Virus record (IMG/VR): IMGVR_UViG_3300020213_001038
Coordinates: 1-21,546 of that record
Source: a virus
DNA: 21,546 nt
Direction: 5' to 3' (one strand)
This document shows positions 6,952 through 14,872 of this stretch, in pieces. The position numbers and the translations under genes were made by a program. Each line of letters begins with the position of its first letter. Position 1 is the stretch's first letter. Below the pieces are notes generated by a model. The model did no database searches and was not told where the DNA came from. It saw only the letters and a list, made by a program, of their open reading frames with translations.

Positions 6952-8268
6952 TCACGCGGCTACCTCCTCGGCGGCCTTGCGTTCCGCCTTCCGCCCCGTG
7001 AACTTCTCCCACCGCTCGACGATCACGTCGCAATACGGCGGATCGAGTTCCATCAGAAACGCTTTGCGAGTGGTTTGTTCGCAGGCGATGAGCGTCGAGC
7101 CGCTGCCGCCGAAGAGATCGAGCACGTTCTCACCAATGCGCGACGAATACTGCATCGCCCGCACCGCGAGCTCGACGGGCTTCTCCGTGAGGTGAACCAT
7201 CGACTGCGGGTTGACCTTCTTGACGTGCCACAGGTCGGTGGCGTTGTTCGGGCCAAAGAACTTGTGTCCCGCGCCCAGCCGCCAACCGTAGAAGCAGATT
7301 TCAAACGCACCCATGAAGTCCTTGCGCGTCAGCACGGGATGCTGCTTGTCCCACACGATGCCTTGGCTGAAATACAAATCGTGCTTCTTCAGAAACGGCG
7401 GGTAGTTGCCGAGGTTGGCGTACCCGCCCCAGATGTAGAATCCACGACCGGTTTCCAGCACGCGGGCCATGTTGCCGAACCAGGCGTCGAGCAATTCATC
7501 GAACGCTTCGTCGGTCACGAAGTCGTTGGCCAGCGGCCGATCCTTCGCCCGCATTTTTTTATGCGTCGCCTTCGCCTTCTCGGGGTGGCGCTCCAGGTCA
7601 AACTTCTGGTGGTGCTTGTTCGGATTGGTGAAGCTGCTGTTGCCGGCCGCGATGGCGTTGTTGCTGCGGGGCTCGACCTTGACGTTGTAGGGTGGGTCCG
7701 TGTTGACCAGATGAATCACCGCGCCGTCGAGCAGCCGGTCTACATCCGCTGGCTTGCTGCTATCGGCACACAGCAAACGGTGGTCGCCTAGAATCCAAAG
7801 ATCGCCGGGCTGAGTGATGGCCTCGTCGGGCGGCTCGGGAACGTCATCGGGGTCGCAAAGCCCCTCGTTCAAATCGCCGCCGAGCAGCTTGGCCAGCTCG
7901 TCCTGGTCGAAACCGAGCAGACCAAGGTCGTAGTTCGCCGCCTGCAAATCGCCGAGTTCGATCGGCAGCAGATCGTAATTCCAATCCGCCAGCGACGCCG
8001 TTTGGTTATCGGCGATCCTAAACGCCTTGATCTGATCGGGCGTCAGATCCTTGGCGACATGCACCGGCACTTTCTCCAGGCCTAGTTTCTGCGCGGCCTT
8101 GAATCGGGTGTGGCCGCACACGATCACGCCGTCAGTGTCGACGACGATCGGTTGGCGGAACCCGAACTCGCGGATCGAGGCCGCGACGGCATCGACCGCG
8201 TCATCGTTGAGCCGCGGGTTGTTGGCGTACGGCTTGATCTCGGAGAGGGGGCGAAGTTCGATCTTCAT
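6952..8268 (-). CDS. ParB/Srx-domain DNA methyltransferase fusion
   Basis: The product (438 residues) joins two domains. Residues 1-~125 are a ParB/sulfiredoxin-like nuclease fold: MKIELRPLSEIKPYANNPR at the start, then VIVCGHTRFKAAQKLGL (49-65), the conserved GxxR box, and KAFRIADNQ (81-89). From ~155 there is a DNA methyltransferase with LVNTDPPYN (188-195, the catalytic DPPY) and, later, TEKPVELAVRAM and LDLFGGSGSTLIACE (383-397, the SAM-binding loop). DPPY before FGGSGS is the beta-class order; this class methylates adenine N6 or cytosine N4. The start chosen is ATG 8268, where the ParB domain begins, with AAGGA seven bases upstream. The longer frame encodes unrelated residues. The likely role is modifying phage DNA to evade host restriction. 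No partner restriction enzyme is adjacent. Confidence 0.93.
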   Translation of the reverse strand: MKIELRPLSEIKPYANNPRLNDDAVDAVAASIREFGFRQPIVVDTDGVIVCGHTRFKAAQKLGLEKVPVHVAKDLTPDQIKAFRIADNQTASLADWNYDLLPIELGDLQAANYDLGLLGFDQDELAKLLGGDLNEGLCDPDDVPEPPDEAITQPGDLWILGDHRLLCADSSKPADVDRLLDGAVIHLVNTDPPYNVKVEPRSNNAIAAGNSSFTNPNKHHQKFDLERHPEKAKATHKKMRAKDRPLANDFVTDEAFDELLDAWFGNMARVLETGRGFYIWGGYANLGNYPPFLKKHDLYFSQGIVWDKQHPVLTRKDFMGAFEICFYGWRLGAGHKFFGPNNATDLWHVKKVNPQSMVHLTEKPVELAVRAMQYSSRIGENVLDLFGGSGSTLIACEQTTRKAFLMELDPPYCDVIVERWEKFTGRKAERKAAEEVAA

Positions 8269-8431
8269 GAGTGCGTCCTTGTCGGAAGGGGTTGAATGAA
8301 AACAGCAGGCACACGAGCAGTGCGAACCAGAGCAGGTTCCAGATGAACCTCTCCAGGCCGCTGGCCGTGGTGACGGCCAAGGCGTGCCAGGAGGTTTCCC
8401 GGCGAGGTTCGCGTGGCAGTTCCGGTGACAT
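8201..8431 (-). CDS. Small membrane protein overlapping the methyltransferase start (76 aa)
   Basis: The ATG at 8431 has one of the best ribosome-binding sites in the window, AGGAGG seven bases upstream. The protein is a charged N-terminus (MSPELPREPRRETSWHALAV), one hydrophobic helix at about residues 30-47 (FIWNLLWFALLVCLLFSF), and a polar tail. The last 68 bases overlap the methyltransferase gene in a different frame, so the tail after the helix may be constrained mainly by that gene. It could be a single-pass membrane protein, or a leader whose translation couples to the methyltransferase. I do not recognise it. The evidence is the ribosome site plus the hydrophobic segment. Confidence 0.5.
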   Translation of the reverse strand: MSPELPREPRRETSWHALAVTTASGLERFIWNLLWFALLVCLLFSFNPFRQGRTHEDRTSPPLRDQAVRQQPAAQR

Positions 8432-8636
8432 GGCAATTCCTCCTGAGGGGTTCGGACAACGAAAACAAACTCTGTCTAGGCTGGCGGCTGTTCCCGCAGA
8501 CCTCTCCTGACGACTTTCGTCCGGGAGTACCTATTGGCCGGCTGGCAGGTGCGGTTTGTCTCTGCCACTTTGGCACTCGCCCCGTGCGCCCCAGGGCGGT
8601 CCGCAGGTGCAACGACGCGGTCGGGCGAACAACGGT

Positions 8637-8688
8637 GGCCAAGGTCGCCCACCATCGCCAACGTGGGCCAACCGTGGCGACCGTGGCC
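8637..8688. repeat. Inverted repeat with internal tandem GCCAACGTGG copies
   Basis: GGCCAAGGTCGCC (8637-8649) is the reverse complement of 8676-8688 (GGCGACCGTGGCC) with one mismatch. Between the arms are tandem GCCAACGTGG (8657-8666) and GCCAACCGTGG (8667-8677). It could be an operator, a replication-initiator site or a cruciform-forming sequence. Confidence 0.6.
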
Positions 8689-8799
8689 GCGAGCGTTGGC
8701 TCGTGCCAGGGGCGGGAGCAGCCCTCGTTCTTCTTTCGCCCCCCTCCATACGCGCACGCGCTTTCGCGCGGGTGCTGGCAGGTGTGGGTGGGTACGGGT

Positions 8800-8823
8800 G
8801 AAAGAGAGAAAGAAGAGAGAGAG
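8800..8823 (+). other. 24-base purine tract
   Basis: All 24 bases are A or G, dominated by GA and GAA steps, directly following a GGTGAA motif in plus orientation (8797-8802). Such mirror-like polypurine runs can form triplex or easily melted structures. No coding explanation is visible. Confidence 0.5.
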
Positions 8824-8857
8824 TAGTAGTTTTCCTGTATGTATTGGCTCATCTTCA

Positions 8858-8960
8858 TTCACCCTTCTTTCACCTTGGTTCACCATCCTTCACCGCCGCC
8901 GGCCGGTTCCCGGCCGGACTTCTTTCACCAGCGGGCGTTGTTTCACCCAGTTCCTTCACC
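8858..8960 (-). repeat. Seven directly repeated GGTGAA iterons, four of them at helical spacing
   Basis: On the minus strand GGTGAA occurs seven times in the same orientation; plus-strand left ends are 8858, 8869, 8879, 8889, 8924, 8942 and 8955. The first four are 11, 10 and 10 bases apart, one per DNA turn. The longer form GGTGAAAGAAG is perfect twice (8864-8874 and 8919-8929); others fit GGTGAANGA. The array overlaps the last codons of the primase gene, whose own TGA lies in a GGTGAA copy. Phased direct repeats of this kind are typical of iterons or cooperative regulator sites. Confidence 0.7.
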
Positions 8961-11240
8961 CCCTTCGCTGACCAGTCGATAGGCTCGCTGCGGCCGGCCC
9001 GCCGTCGTCTGCGTCACCGTGGACACGTCCCCTTGCTGTTCGAGCGTGGTGAGCAGCTCCTGGAACGTCTTGGCGTCGATCTTCATCCGCTTGAGCAGGA
9101 CGCTGTGCGCGAGTTGCTGCTCGGGCGCTTCGCGCAGCTTGCGAATCAGCTTCAGGCACTCGGCGTGAAACGGGTTCTCGGCCACATGGTTGTGGGCCAT
9201 GAACAACATTCGCCGCGTCTGGTGCAGCAGGAAGTCGGTCGCCCACCGCACGGCCGCGACGTTGATCCGTGGCGTTTCATGGCGGACGCTGATCGCGTGC
9301 AAGATCGCCAGCTTGCGAATCTGCTCTGGGACGCGCCCCCACACCGTGGTGCCGACGGGATCGCCACGAGCCTCGGCGCGGGCATACTCGGACTCGGAAG
9401 TCTGCCTCGCGTCGGCCAGCAGCACGCGGGCGTCGTCGTCGGCTTCGACGATCCGGGGTTGCGGATGCCAGGTTTCGAGATTGCCGGCGCCGGGGCAGAA
9501 CTCGGCCCACCAGCGGGCCGTCTCCATCACGCGCGGCGGCGGGTCGATGATGCCTGGCTCCTGGCCCACGCTGCGCGGGCCGCTTTCGACGATCACCATG
9601 CGGGCGAAGAAGCCGTTGGTCAGCATCCGCTCCGACAGCGCCTCGTAGTAATGCGTTGGGATCGCCGTGCCGTAGACCACCAGGCACGGCTGATCGATCA
9701 CGCCGGGCGGCTCCTTGCCGGCCTTGCGCCGCATCGGGTAGATGCTGTTGGCCGCCGAGTACATCGTCAGGAGCGTGCCCAGAATGTTTTCGTGACGGGC
9801 GTCGCGGGCCTTGTTGATCGACTGCAAGAGGCCGTCGATCTCGTCGGTCTGGAAGAGCATGGCCGGCGTGCCAAACAGTGAGTCCTGAATGCCCTCGCCC
9901 GAGGCGAACTTCTCTCCCAGCGCATTCACCAGCCCCACGCGGTGCATGACGCACGTGTTGACCTTCCGGGGCCAGTCTTTGCCGACCGACGAATAGGCCA
10001 GCGCCAGCAGATAGAGGTTCGTCCGGTTGTCGGCCTGGTCGCGTACCTTGCGGCCGGCGAGCACCGCCTGGAGAGCCATCGCCCCGCAGAACGACAGCGC
10101 CGCGTTGGGATAGGGCGCGGTCGCCAAGCAATGGTCCATCACCTCGGACACGAAACCGGGCACCCGGAACAACTCCGCCGGCACCGGACCCGGATCGGGC
10201 CAGGTTTCCGGCAATGCGGCGGACTGCGGGGCCGGCGACAATACCGCAGTGCCATTGCAGACGATCCGCGACAGGTCGACGTTGCCGCCATCGGCAACTT
10301 GTCCAAAGCCGTCTGCTCGCAGCGCCGCGGCGGCCGCTGCAAAATCGCCCGCATGATCCAACAGCGTATAGACCGAGAACGGGGCGTAGGCCCGATCTGG
10401 CTCGAACGGCGCGGCGTTCGACGAAAACACGTACAAGATTCCATTCCTGAGCGTCGCGCTCCAGCCCTGCTCTTTGCCGGGTCGTCGCCAGTATTCGTTC
10501 TCGCCACCGCGCACGAGTTGCCAACCGTGGCGGCGCAGCACTTCTCGTATCTCGCCCCGCTCGTTGAAGTCGTCACCTGGCCGACCAGCAACCGCTGCTG
10601 CACCACGCGCCCGCTCGGTCGGTGGGATCGCCTCGTTGAGCGAGCAGGCCGCCTCGATGAGTATGTTTCGCTCGGCCTCGCTGACAACCGGAATCTGCTC
10701 GAAAATCCCCTGCTCGACGCGGTAGCCGGGCGTCGGGGCGCAGAGGAATAGACCTCCTTCGCCACGCGTCTCGATCAGCGTACAGAGAACCTCGAAGTGA
10801 TCGCCGACACGGCGCGGCACGTAACGCTTGCCGGCGATGATCACCGGCTCGGCGCTGGCCACGATGATGGTGCGTTGGGCCAGCTTGCGATTGCCAGGCA
10901 CCGGCGCTGTACTGCGATACGCCACATGTCGCCCACCGGACTGCGAGCTTTCGATCACGAGTCGCTCGACCAGCCCCGGCGACTCGGTCGCTATCAGCTC
11001 ACGCCAGGCGTCGAACAATTCCCCGGCGTGGTCGAAGTCGATCATCTCCAGGTTGGCCGACACCGCGCCGGCCAGAACGCACAGCGGCGGGCCGTCGGCG
11101 AACCACGCGGCCACCTGCCGCTCGGTTGGCAACCGGCGCTGATACTGTTTCCAGCCCGACAGCGCAGGCCGCTTTTCCGCGAGAATTGCGGGCAGCACGC
11201 ACAAGCCGGCACGGAGATAGGAGGTGGCGGTGTCGATCAT
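8943..11240 (-). CDS. Primase-polymerase (AEP) / DUF3987 helicase-like ATPase
   Basis: The protein (about 765 residues) combines a priming domain with a motor-like domain. The N-terminal ~200 residues match bifunctional primase/polymerase enzymes of the archaeo-eukaryotic primase fold: catalytic MIDFDH (about residues 66-71 from the chosen start), then the nucleotide-binding SGGRHVAY (~101-108) and a basic YVPRRVGDHFEV stretch. The C-terminal ~400 residues resemble DUF3987: NLYLLALAYSSVGKDWPRK contains a degenerate Walker A (SSVGKDW instead of GxGKS/T), followed by MLFQTDEID as Walker B. The very C-terminus ends in a probable winged helix (LLKRMKIDAKTFQELLTTLEQQG). It probably starts and drives phage DNA replication. 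ATG 11240 is chosen two bases after the helicase stop; a TTG at 11246 is the alternative. Confidence 0.9.
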   Translation of the reverse strand: MIDTATSYLRAGLCVLPAILAEKRPALSGWKQYQRRLPTERQVAAWFADGPPLCVLAGAVSANLEMIDFDHAGELFDAWRELIATESPGLVERLVIESSQSGGRHVAYRSTAPVPGNRKLAQRTIIVASAEPVIIAGKRYVPRRVGDHFEVLCTLIETRGEGGLFLCAPTPGYRVEQGIFEQIPVVSEAERNILIEAACSLNEAIPPTERARGAAAVAGRPGDDFNERGEIREVLRRHGWQLVRGGENEYWRRPGKEQGWSATLRNGILYVFSSNAAPFEPDRAYAPFSVYTLLDHAGDFAAAAAALRADGFGQVADGGNVDLSRIVCNGTAVLSPAPQSAALPETWPDPGPVPAELFRVPGFVSEVMDHCLATAPYPNAALSFCGAMALQAVLAGRKVRDQADNRTNLYLLALAYSSVGKDWPRKVNTCVMHRVGLVNALGEKFASGEGIQDSLFGTPAMLFQTDEIDGLLQSINKARDARHENILGTLLTMYSAANSIYPMRRKAGKEPPGVIDQPCLVVYGTAIPTHYYEALSERMLTNGFFARMVIVESGPRSVGQEPGIIDPPPRVMETARWWAEFCPGAGNLETWHPQPRIVEADDDARVLLADARQTSESEYARAEARGDPVGTTVWGRVPEQIRKLAILHAISVRHETPRINVAAVRWATDFLLHQTRRMLFMAHNHVAENPFHAECLKLIRKLREAPEQQLAHSVLLKRMKIDAKTFQELLTTLEQQGDVSTVTQTTAGRPQRAYRLVSEGGEGTG

Positions 11241-11242
11241 GC

Positions 11243-12904
11243 TCAAAATGGAATCTCGTCGGGGTCGTAACTCCCAAAGTCGCCAGCGGGCAGCGGGGCC
11301 GGCAGCTGTCCCAACCTGTGGGCGACAATCCGGTCGTACTTCTCGCCGGCAATGGTGCGCACGGTGATCTGTTCGGTGTGGGCCAATCCGCCGCCGCCAG
11401 CGATCTCAACGGCCCGTTCCGCCGAGTCGGGCACCGGATCGGGCGAGCGCCTCCGCCACCACGCCTCGGCCTTCTGCCGGGCGAAGCCGTCGTGCTCTAC
11501 GCAGATGAATTCGCTCTGCCAGTGGTTGAGCCCCAGGCGATAGTCGACGCGCATCGTCCGAGGCGCATCGGGCGGGGCGGCGCGTTTCGTATGGACGCTA
11601 TAGGAGACCTCGTGGACTTCGTACTCGACATCGGTCACCTGGCCAGAAAGAATGCCGGCCTCGGTCGCCTTGGCCTCGTGCTTTTTTCGCTCGGGCGGCG
11701 GGAACGCGTACCCGCACTGCGGGCACGTTGTATAGCCGGCGGCGATCAGCGCCATGCACTTGGGGCATTCCTTGACCGGCGCTTCGCCGTTGCCGCTGCC
11801 GGCCGGTTTGATGCGCAGATCGTCCACCGGGCCGTGCCGAATCACGTTGCCGCCAAAGTCGAGCACGAGACAATTTCGCTTCTCGGCGTGCAGCCGAAAG
11901 CCGCGCCCGACCATTTGGTAATAGAGTCCCGGCGACATCGTTGGTCGCACCAGCGCCACGCAATCGATGTGCGGCGCGTCGAAGCCGGTGGTTAGCACGT
12001 TCACATTGCACAGGAACTTCAACTCACCTCGCCGGAACCGGCCAAGTACGGCATCCCGCTCCTTGGTCGGCGTCTCGCCGCTGACGAAGCCGCAGTCGAT
12101 GCCGTGCTTCTCGGCCAACACGCGCACGATGTGCTGGCCATGCTGGATGCCGCTGGCGAAGATCAGCACGGCGTGGCGGTCGCCGGCGTAGCCTACCGTC
12201 TCGCCGCAGGCGGCCTCGACGAGCGAGTCCTGGTCCATCAGGCTCTCGACTTCGTCGGCCACGAACTCGCCGGCCCGCACGTGCAACTGCGTCGTGTCGA
12301 TCTTGTTAGTGCCGGCCTTGGTCACCAGCGGGCACAAAAAGCCGTCGCGGATCAGTTCGCGGACGCCTACCTCGAAGCAGATGTGGTTGAGAAAGCCGTC
12401 CGGTGTGCAGATCGGCCCCGTCTTCAGGCGAAACGGCGTGGCGGTGAACCCGATGATGCGGACGTTGGGATTGAGCACTTTGGCCTCGGCCAGGAACTGC
12501 CGGTACATGCCGTCTCCTTCGGGCGGAATCAAATGCGCCTCGTCGACCATGATCAGGTCGAATGCATCGAGCTCGCAGGCTCGCCGATAGATCGACTGGA
12601 TGCCGGCGACGATCACCGAGTGCGACGTGTCACGCCGCTTGAGCCCCGCTGAGTAAACGCCGTAGGGCACCTCGGGGCAGACGAGCCGCAGCTTGTCGGC
12701 AGTTTGCTCGAGCAGCTCTTTCACATGGGCCAGGATCAACACGCGCCCGTTCCACGCGCCGACCGCGTCCTTACAGATTGACGCCATGATCGGCGTCTTG
12801 CCGCCGGCGGTCGGCACCACGGCGCACGGGTTGTCGTCCCGCGTTCGCAGGTGCTCGTACACGGCGCTCTTGGTCGCGTCCTGATAAGGTCGAAGTTGGA
12901 GCAT
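11243..12904 (-). CDS. SF2 DEAD/DEAH-box helicase with inserted zinc ribbon
   Basis: This 553-residue superfamily 2 helicase begins with LRPYQDA (a Q-motif-like start). It has Walker A VVPTAGGKT (29-37), DEAH box MVDEAH (118-123), motif III FTATP (152-156), and motif VI YYQMVGRGFRLH (327-338) preceded by LTTGFDAP (303-310). After the motor comes a zinc ribbon, CPKC...CPQC (cysteines at about 379, 382, 393, 396), found in a class of phage replication helicases. The remaining ~150 residues are variable and end DEIPF. It should remodel DNA or R-loops during phage replication or recombination. The start codon abuts the RusA stop (TAGATG), showing tight coupling. Confidence 0.94.
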   Translation of the reverse strand: MLQLRPYQDATKSAVYEHLRTRDDNPCAVVPTAGGKTPIMASICKDAVGAWNGRVLILAHVKELLEQTADKLRLVCPEVPYGVYSAGLKRRDTSHSVIVAGIQSIYRRACELDAFDLIMVDEAHLIPPEGDGMYRQFLAEAKVLNPNVRIIGFTATPFRLKTGPICTPDGFLNHICFEVGVRELIRDGFLCPLVTKAGTNKIDTTQLHVRAGEFVADEVESLMDQDSLVEAACGETVGYAGDRHAVLIFASGIQHGQHIVRVLAEKHGIDCGFVSGETPTKERDAVLGRFRRGELKFLCNVNVLTTGFDAPHIDCVALVRPTMSPGLYYQMVGRGFRLHAEKRNCLVLDFGGNVIRHGPVDDLRIKPAGSGNGEAPVKECPKCMALIAAGYTTCPQCGYAFPPPERKKHEAKATEAGILSGQVTDVEYEVHEVSYSVHTKRAAPPDAPRTMRVDYRLGLNHWQSEFICVEHDGFARQKAEAWWRRRSPDPVPDSAERAVEIAGGGGLAHTEQITVRTIAGEKYDRIVAHRLGQLPAPLPAGDFGSYDPDEIPF

Positions 12905-13249
12905 CTACAGTTTCCGAATGCAGACGGTGGTCTTGCCGCCCACGACGGGCTCGCCTTTTTCGATGGTCAACCGTACGATCTGGCTGTCGTCCTCATACGC
13001 GCCGCCATGCTGGAGCGCGTCGAGCAGGGCTTTTTGGACGTTGTCGATGTCGCGCCGGCGTCGGTCGGGCGGGAGTATGACGACGTCCACGACCAAGGGA
13101 CCGATCAGGGGACGAACCCCGCGGGCCGCGAGGATCGAGCAAACCGCCTGGCGGAATGCTCGACCCCCGCGACTGATGAGCGTCCGTGCCCTCACGCGCC
13201 GCCAGTAATGGTTCACTGACGGCGGATACGGCAGTTCGATGTGCAGCAT
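12905..13249 (-). CDS. rusA: RusA-type Holliday junction resolvase
   Basis: The 114-residue enzyme cuts four-way DNA junctions and is dimeric in its family. It opens MLHIELPYPPSVNHYW, the classic RusA start, and has RRRDIDNVQKALLDAL followed by GGAYEDDSQI. Counting from the chosen start, Asp67, Asp69, Lys73 and Asp88 keep the same spacing as the catalytic Asp70, Asp72, Lys76 and Asp91 of E. coli RusA, so it should be active. The ATG at 13249 overlaps the previous stop by one base (TGATG). The longer upstream reading runs through the DUF669 gene in another frame and is rejected. It resolves replication or recombination intermediates before packaging. Confidence 0.95.
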   Translation of the reverse strand: MLHIELPYPPSVNHYWRRVRARTLISRGGRAFRQAVCSILAARGVRPLIGPLVVDVVILPPDRRRRDIDNVQKALLDALQHGGAYEDDSQIVRLTIEKGEPVVGGKTTVCIRKL

Positions 13250-13713
13250 CACGAGCGCTTCCACGGCGGCGTGCTCCCCACCGCAGCGGGCGCGGACGGA
13301 GACGTGGGCGGCGGGGTCTCTTTCTTCGCGCACCCCTTGATCTCGTTCGACAACTCCCCGGTGTCGGCCCGCTTGACGCATTTGACGTGAATCACGAGCG
13401 GGAGGTTGTGCAGGTCGACCGAGTCGTTCGGTGCCAGCACGCCGACGGCCCGACAGATCGCCGAGAGTTCCCCCTGTGCGATCTGCACCGCCGTCGCGTT
13501 CGGATTGTCGAGATTCAAGCGGGCCCACAGAATTCGGTTCTTGTAAGGCCCTTCCTGAATCTGGAAGGTCAATTGCAAGTATTTGCCCGCGCCGCTCTTG
13601 GTCGGCTTCATTTCGCTCTCGGTGATCGCGGCCGCGTACTTGCCGGCCGGAATCGGCTCGAAGTCGCGAGAAGGCTCCACTTGGTTCGCATCGAATCCGC
13701 GCAAATCTGCCAT
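13249..13713 (-). CDS. DUF669 phage protein, probable ssDNA-binding protein (154 aa)
   Basis: The sequence starts MADLRGFDANQVEPSRDFEP and continues IPAGKYAAAITESEMKPT, then GKYLQLTFQIQEGPYKNRIL and RLNLDN. This is the order typical of DUF669, a phage family repeatedly found beside recombinases and considered OB-fold, ssDNA-binding-like. After about residue 130 comes a proline-rich disordered tail (ETPPPTSPSAPAAV) ending PPWKRS, in the position where single-stranded binding proteins keep a protein-interaction tail, though it is basic rather than acidic. It is placed between the RecA-fold ATPase and RusA, starting one base after the former's TAA. The family call is confident; the biochemical role is inferred. 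Confidence 0.85.
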   Translation of the reverse strand: MADLRGFDANQVEPSRDFEPIPAGKYAAAITESEMKPTKSGAGKYLQLTFQIQEGPYKNRILWARLNLDNPNATAVQIAQGELSAICRAVGVLAPNDSVDLHNLPLVIHVKCVKRADTGELSNEIKGCAKKETPPPTSPSAPAAVGSTPPWKRS

Positions 13714-13714
13714 G

Positions 13715-14491
13715 TTAGTTGGCTCCTTCGGGTTGTTGGTTGGTCATGGCCGCCATGATCGCCGGCCACGAGAGCGGCAATTCCTGCGGCAACTGGTAAC
13801 GGTTCTTGGCGATGCACGACGGGCCGCCGATGCAGCGCAGGATGCGCTCGCCGCCGTCCTTGCCGATGGCATGGGCAATGGTCCGCTTGCGGTTGAAACC
13901 AGCATCCTCGGATTGCGTGCGCATCTTGCGCGTGGCGAACAACACGGCGTCGCACCATTCGCAGACGAGTGCCCCGGCATGCTTGTGCAACCGTGGCGAA
14001 TAACGGTCGTAGGGCGAACTCTCGGGGTCCTCGAAGCGTTCGACCTTGGCGTGCGCGATCAGCAAGATCGCCATGCCCCGCACGGTCCGCAGCGCATTCA
14101 GGTGGTCGAGAATCTCGCGCCAAAAGGTGAGCGCGTGCGTGTAGCCCCGGGCGTAGCCGCCATCGACCTTTTCAATCGAGTTGACGCCATACTGGGCACA
14201 GAGCTTGTCCCACACGAGGCGTTCCAACCAATCGAGCGAATCGATCACGACCGTCTCGAACTCGTGCTTCTCAGCACGCAATTCGGCCAGCGCCGCAATG
14301 ACCTCGTCGAAAGTTGTGGCCAACGGAAACTTGTCGCAGTCGATCTCGTCCAATCCGTCCTCGGTCGGGACGAAAATGGGCTTGGGTGCTTGCGACGCCA
14401 GAGTGGATTTGCCGATCCCCTCCGTGCCGTAAGTCAGAATGCGCGGCGGCATCCGCGTGCGTCCTCGTTGGACGCGCGACAATAAAGTCAT
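13715..14491 (-). CDS. RecA-fold ATPase, Sak4/AAA_24-like single-strand annealing partner
   Basis: The 258-residue protein has a Walker A at YGTEGIGKST (21-30) and a Walker B-like VVIDSLDWLE (81-90), followed by LLIAHAKVERFEDP, a sensor-like segment, and a basic KMRTQSEDAGFNRKR region. This is the core layout of phage AAA_24 nucleotide-binding proteins, which include the Sak4 recombinases that work with an ssDNA-binding protein. The neighbouring DUF669 gene strengthens that reading. Sak4 would anneal or pair strands in phage recombination. Uncertainty remains between Sak4 and other AAA_24 proteins. The start overlaps the preceding gene by four bases (ATGA). Confidence 0.85.
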   Translation of the reverse strand: MTLLSRVQRGRTRMPPRILTYGTEGIGKSTLASQAPKPIFVPTEDGLDEIDCDKFPLATTFDEVIAALAELRAEKHEFETVVIDSLDWLERLVWDKLCAQYGVNSIEKVDGGYARGYTHALTFWREILDHLNALRTVRGMAILLIAHAKVERFEDPESSPYDRYSPRLHKHAGALVCEWCDAVLFATRKMRTQSEDAGFNRKRTIAHAIGKDGGERILRCIGGPSCIAKNRYQLPQELPLSWPAIMAAMTNQQPEGAN

Positions 14492-14790
14492 GCTGCGACC
14501 TCCTTGGGTTGATGGATTGCTTGGTTCACTCGTTCGACTTGGAATGCGTCTTCGCCGAATTCGCGCAGAAGGAGCGACGTAAAAACGCGAATCACTGACG
14601 CGCCAACCTCGGTTGTGCCGTCAACCAAAATCGCCTGCCGGGGCGAATCGAGGTGGTAGGCGAACTCAAGGCGGACGCGGGCCACGCCGAACAGTCCCTC
14701 CACGGCAAACGTCGCGAGTTGCAGCGACATCTCCGCTTCCTCCAGCGGGACTTCCGACGACAAACGGAACCGGAACACGTCGACGGTCAT
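14488..14790 (-). CDS. Hypothetical phage protein (100 aa)
   Basis: Translation begins at ATG 14790 with AAGGAG six bases upstream, so the gene is real. It reads MTVDVFRFRLSSEVPLEEAE, then a hydrophobic beta-rich middle (GLFGVARVRLEFAYHLD, RQAILVDGTTEVGASVIRVF) and a C-terminal helix. There are no cysteines or known motifs, and I recognise no family. Its place between the sigma-like gene and the RecA-fold gene, overlapping the latter by ATGA, points to a role in early phage replication or recombination. About 80 bases upstream of it hold nothing I can name. Confidence 0.75.
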   Translation of the reverse strand: MTVDVFRFRLSSEVPLEEAEMSLQLATFAVEGLFGVARVRLEFAYHLDSPRQAILVDGTTEVGASVIRVFTSLLLREFGEDAFQVERVNQAIHQPKEVAA

Positions 14791-14872
14791 GGGTAACTCC
14801 TTGGCAGGCGATGCACGGTGGCCTTCCCGGTGTTATCTATGCCGTCGACGCGCCCCGGTGTCCGCGACTTCG

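Larger units (their letters stand above)
8432..8942. other. 511-base gene-free, repeat-rich region; candidate origin or control region
   Basis: No convincing gene fits here on either strand. The available reading frames are low-complexity, lack ribosome sites and overlap each other. The stretch contains an inverted and tandem repeat block (8637-8688), an uninterrupted purine run (8800-8823), a GC hairpin CCGGCCG/CGGCCGG (8899-8917) and an array of GGTGAA motifs (8858-8960). It lies just downstream of the primase gene and upstream of the methyltransferase pair, so it must also hold any promoter for the latter. I could not pick a promoter. Confidence 0.6.

Noticed and set aside
8265-8886. Minus-strand frames of 136-197 residues in the repeat-rich region
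   Set aside because: Low-complexity composition, mutually overlapping, no ribosome site; they mirror DNA repeats rather than a protein.
8858-8960. A CRISPR-like array
   Set aside because: The repeated unit is only 6-11 bases with spacing of about 10 bases, far too short for CRISPR repeats and spacers.
11241-11246. TTG start for the primase gene
   Set aside because: The ATG at 11240 is two bases after the helicase stop and gives the natural N-terminus; TTG would add only two residues.
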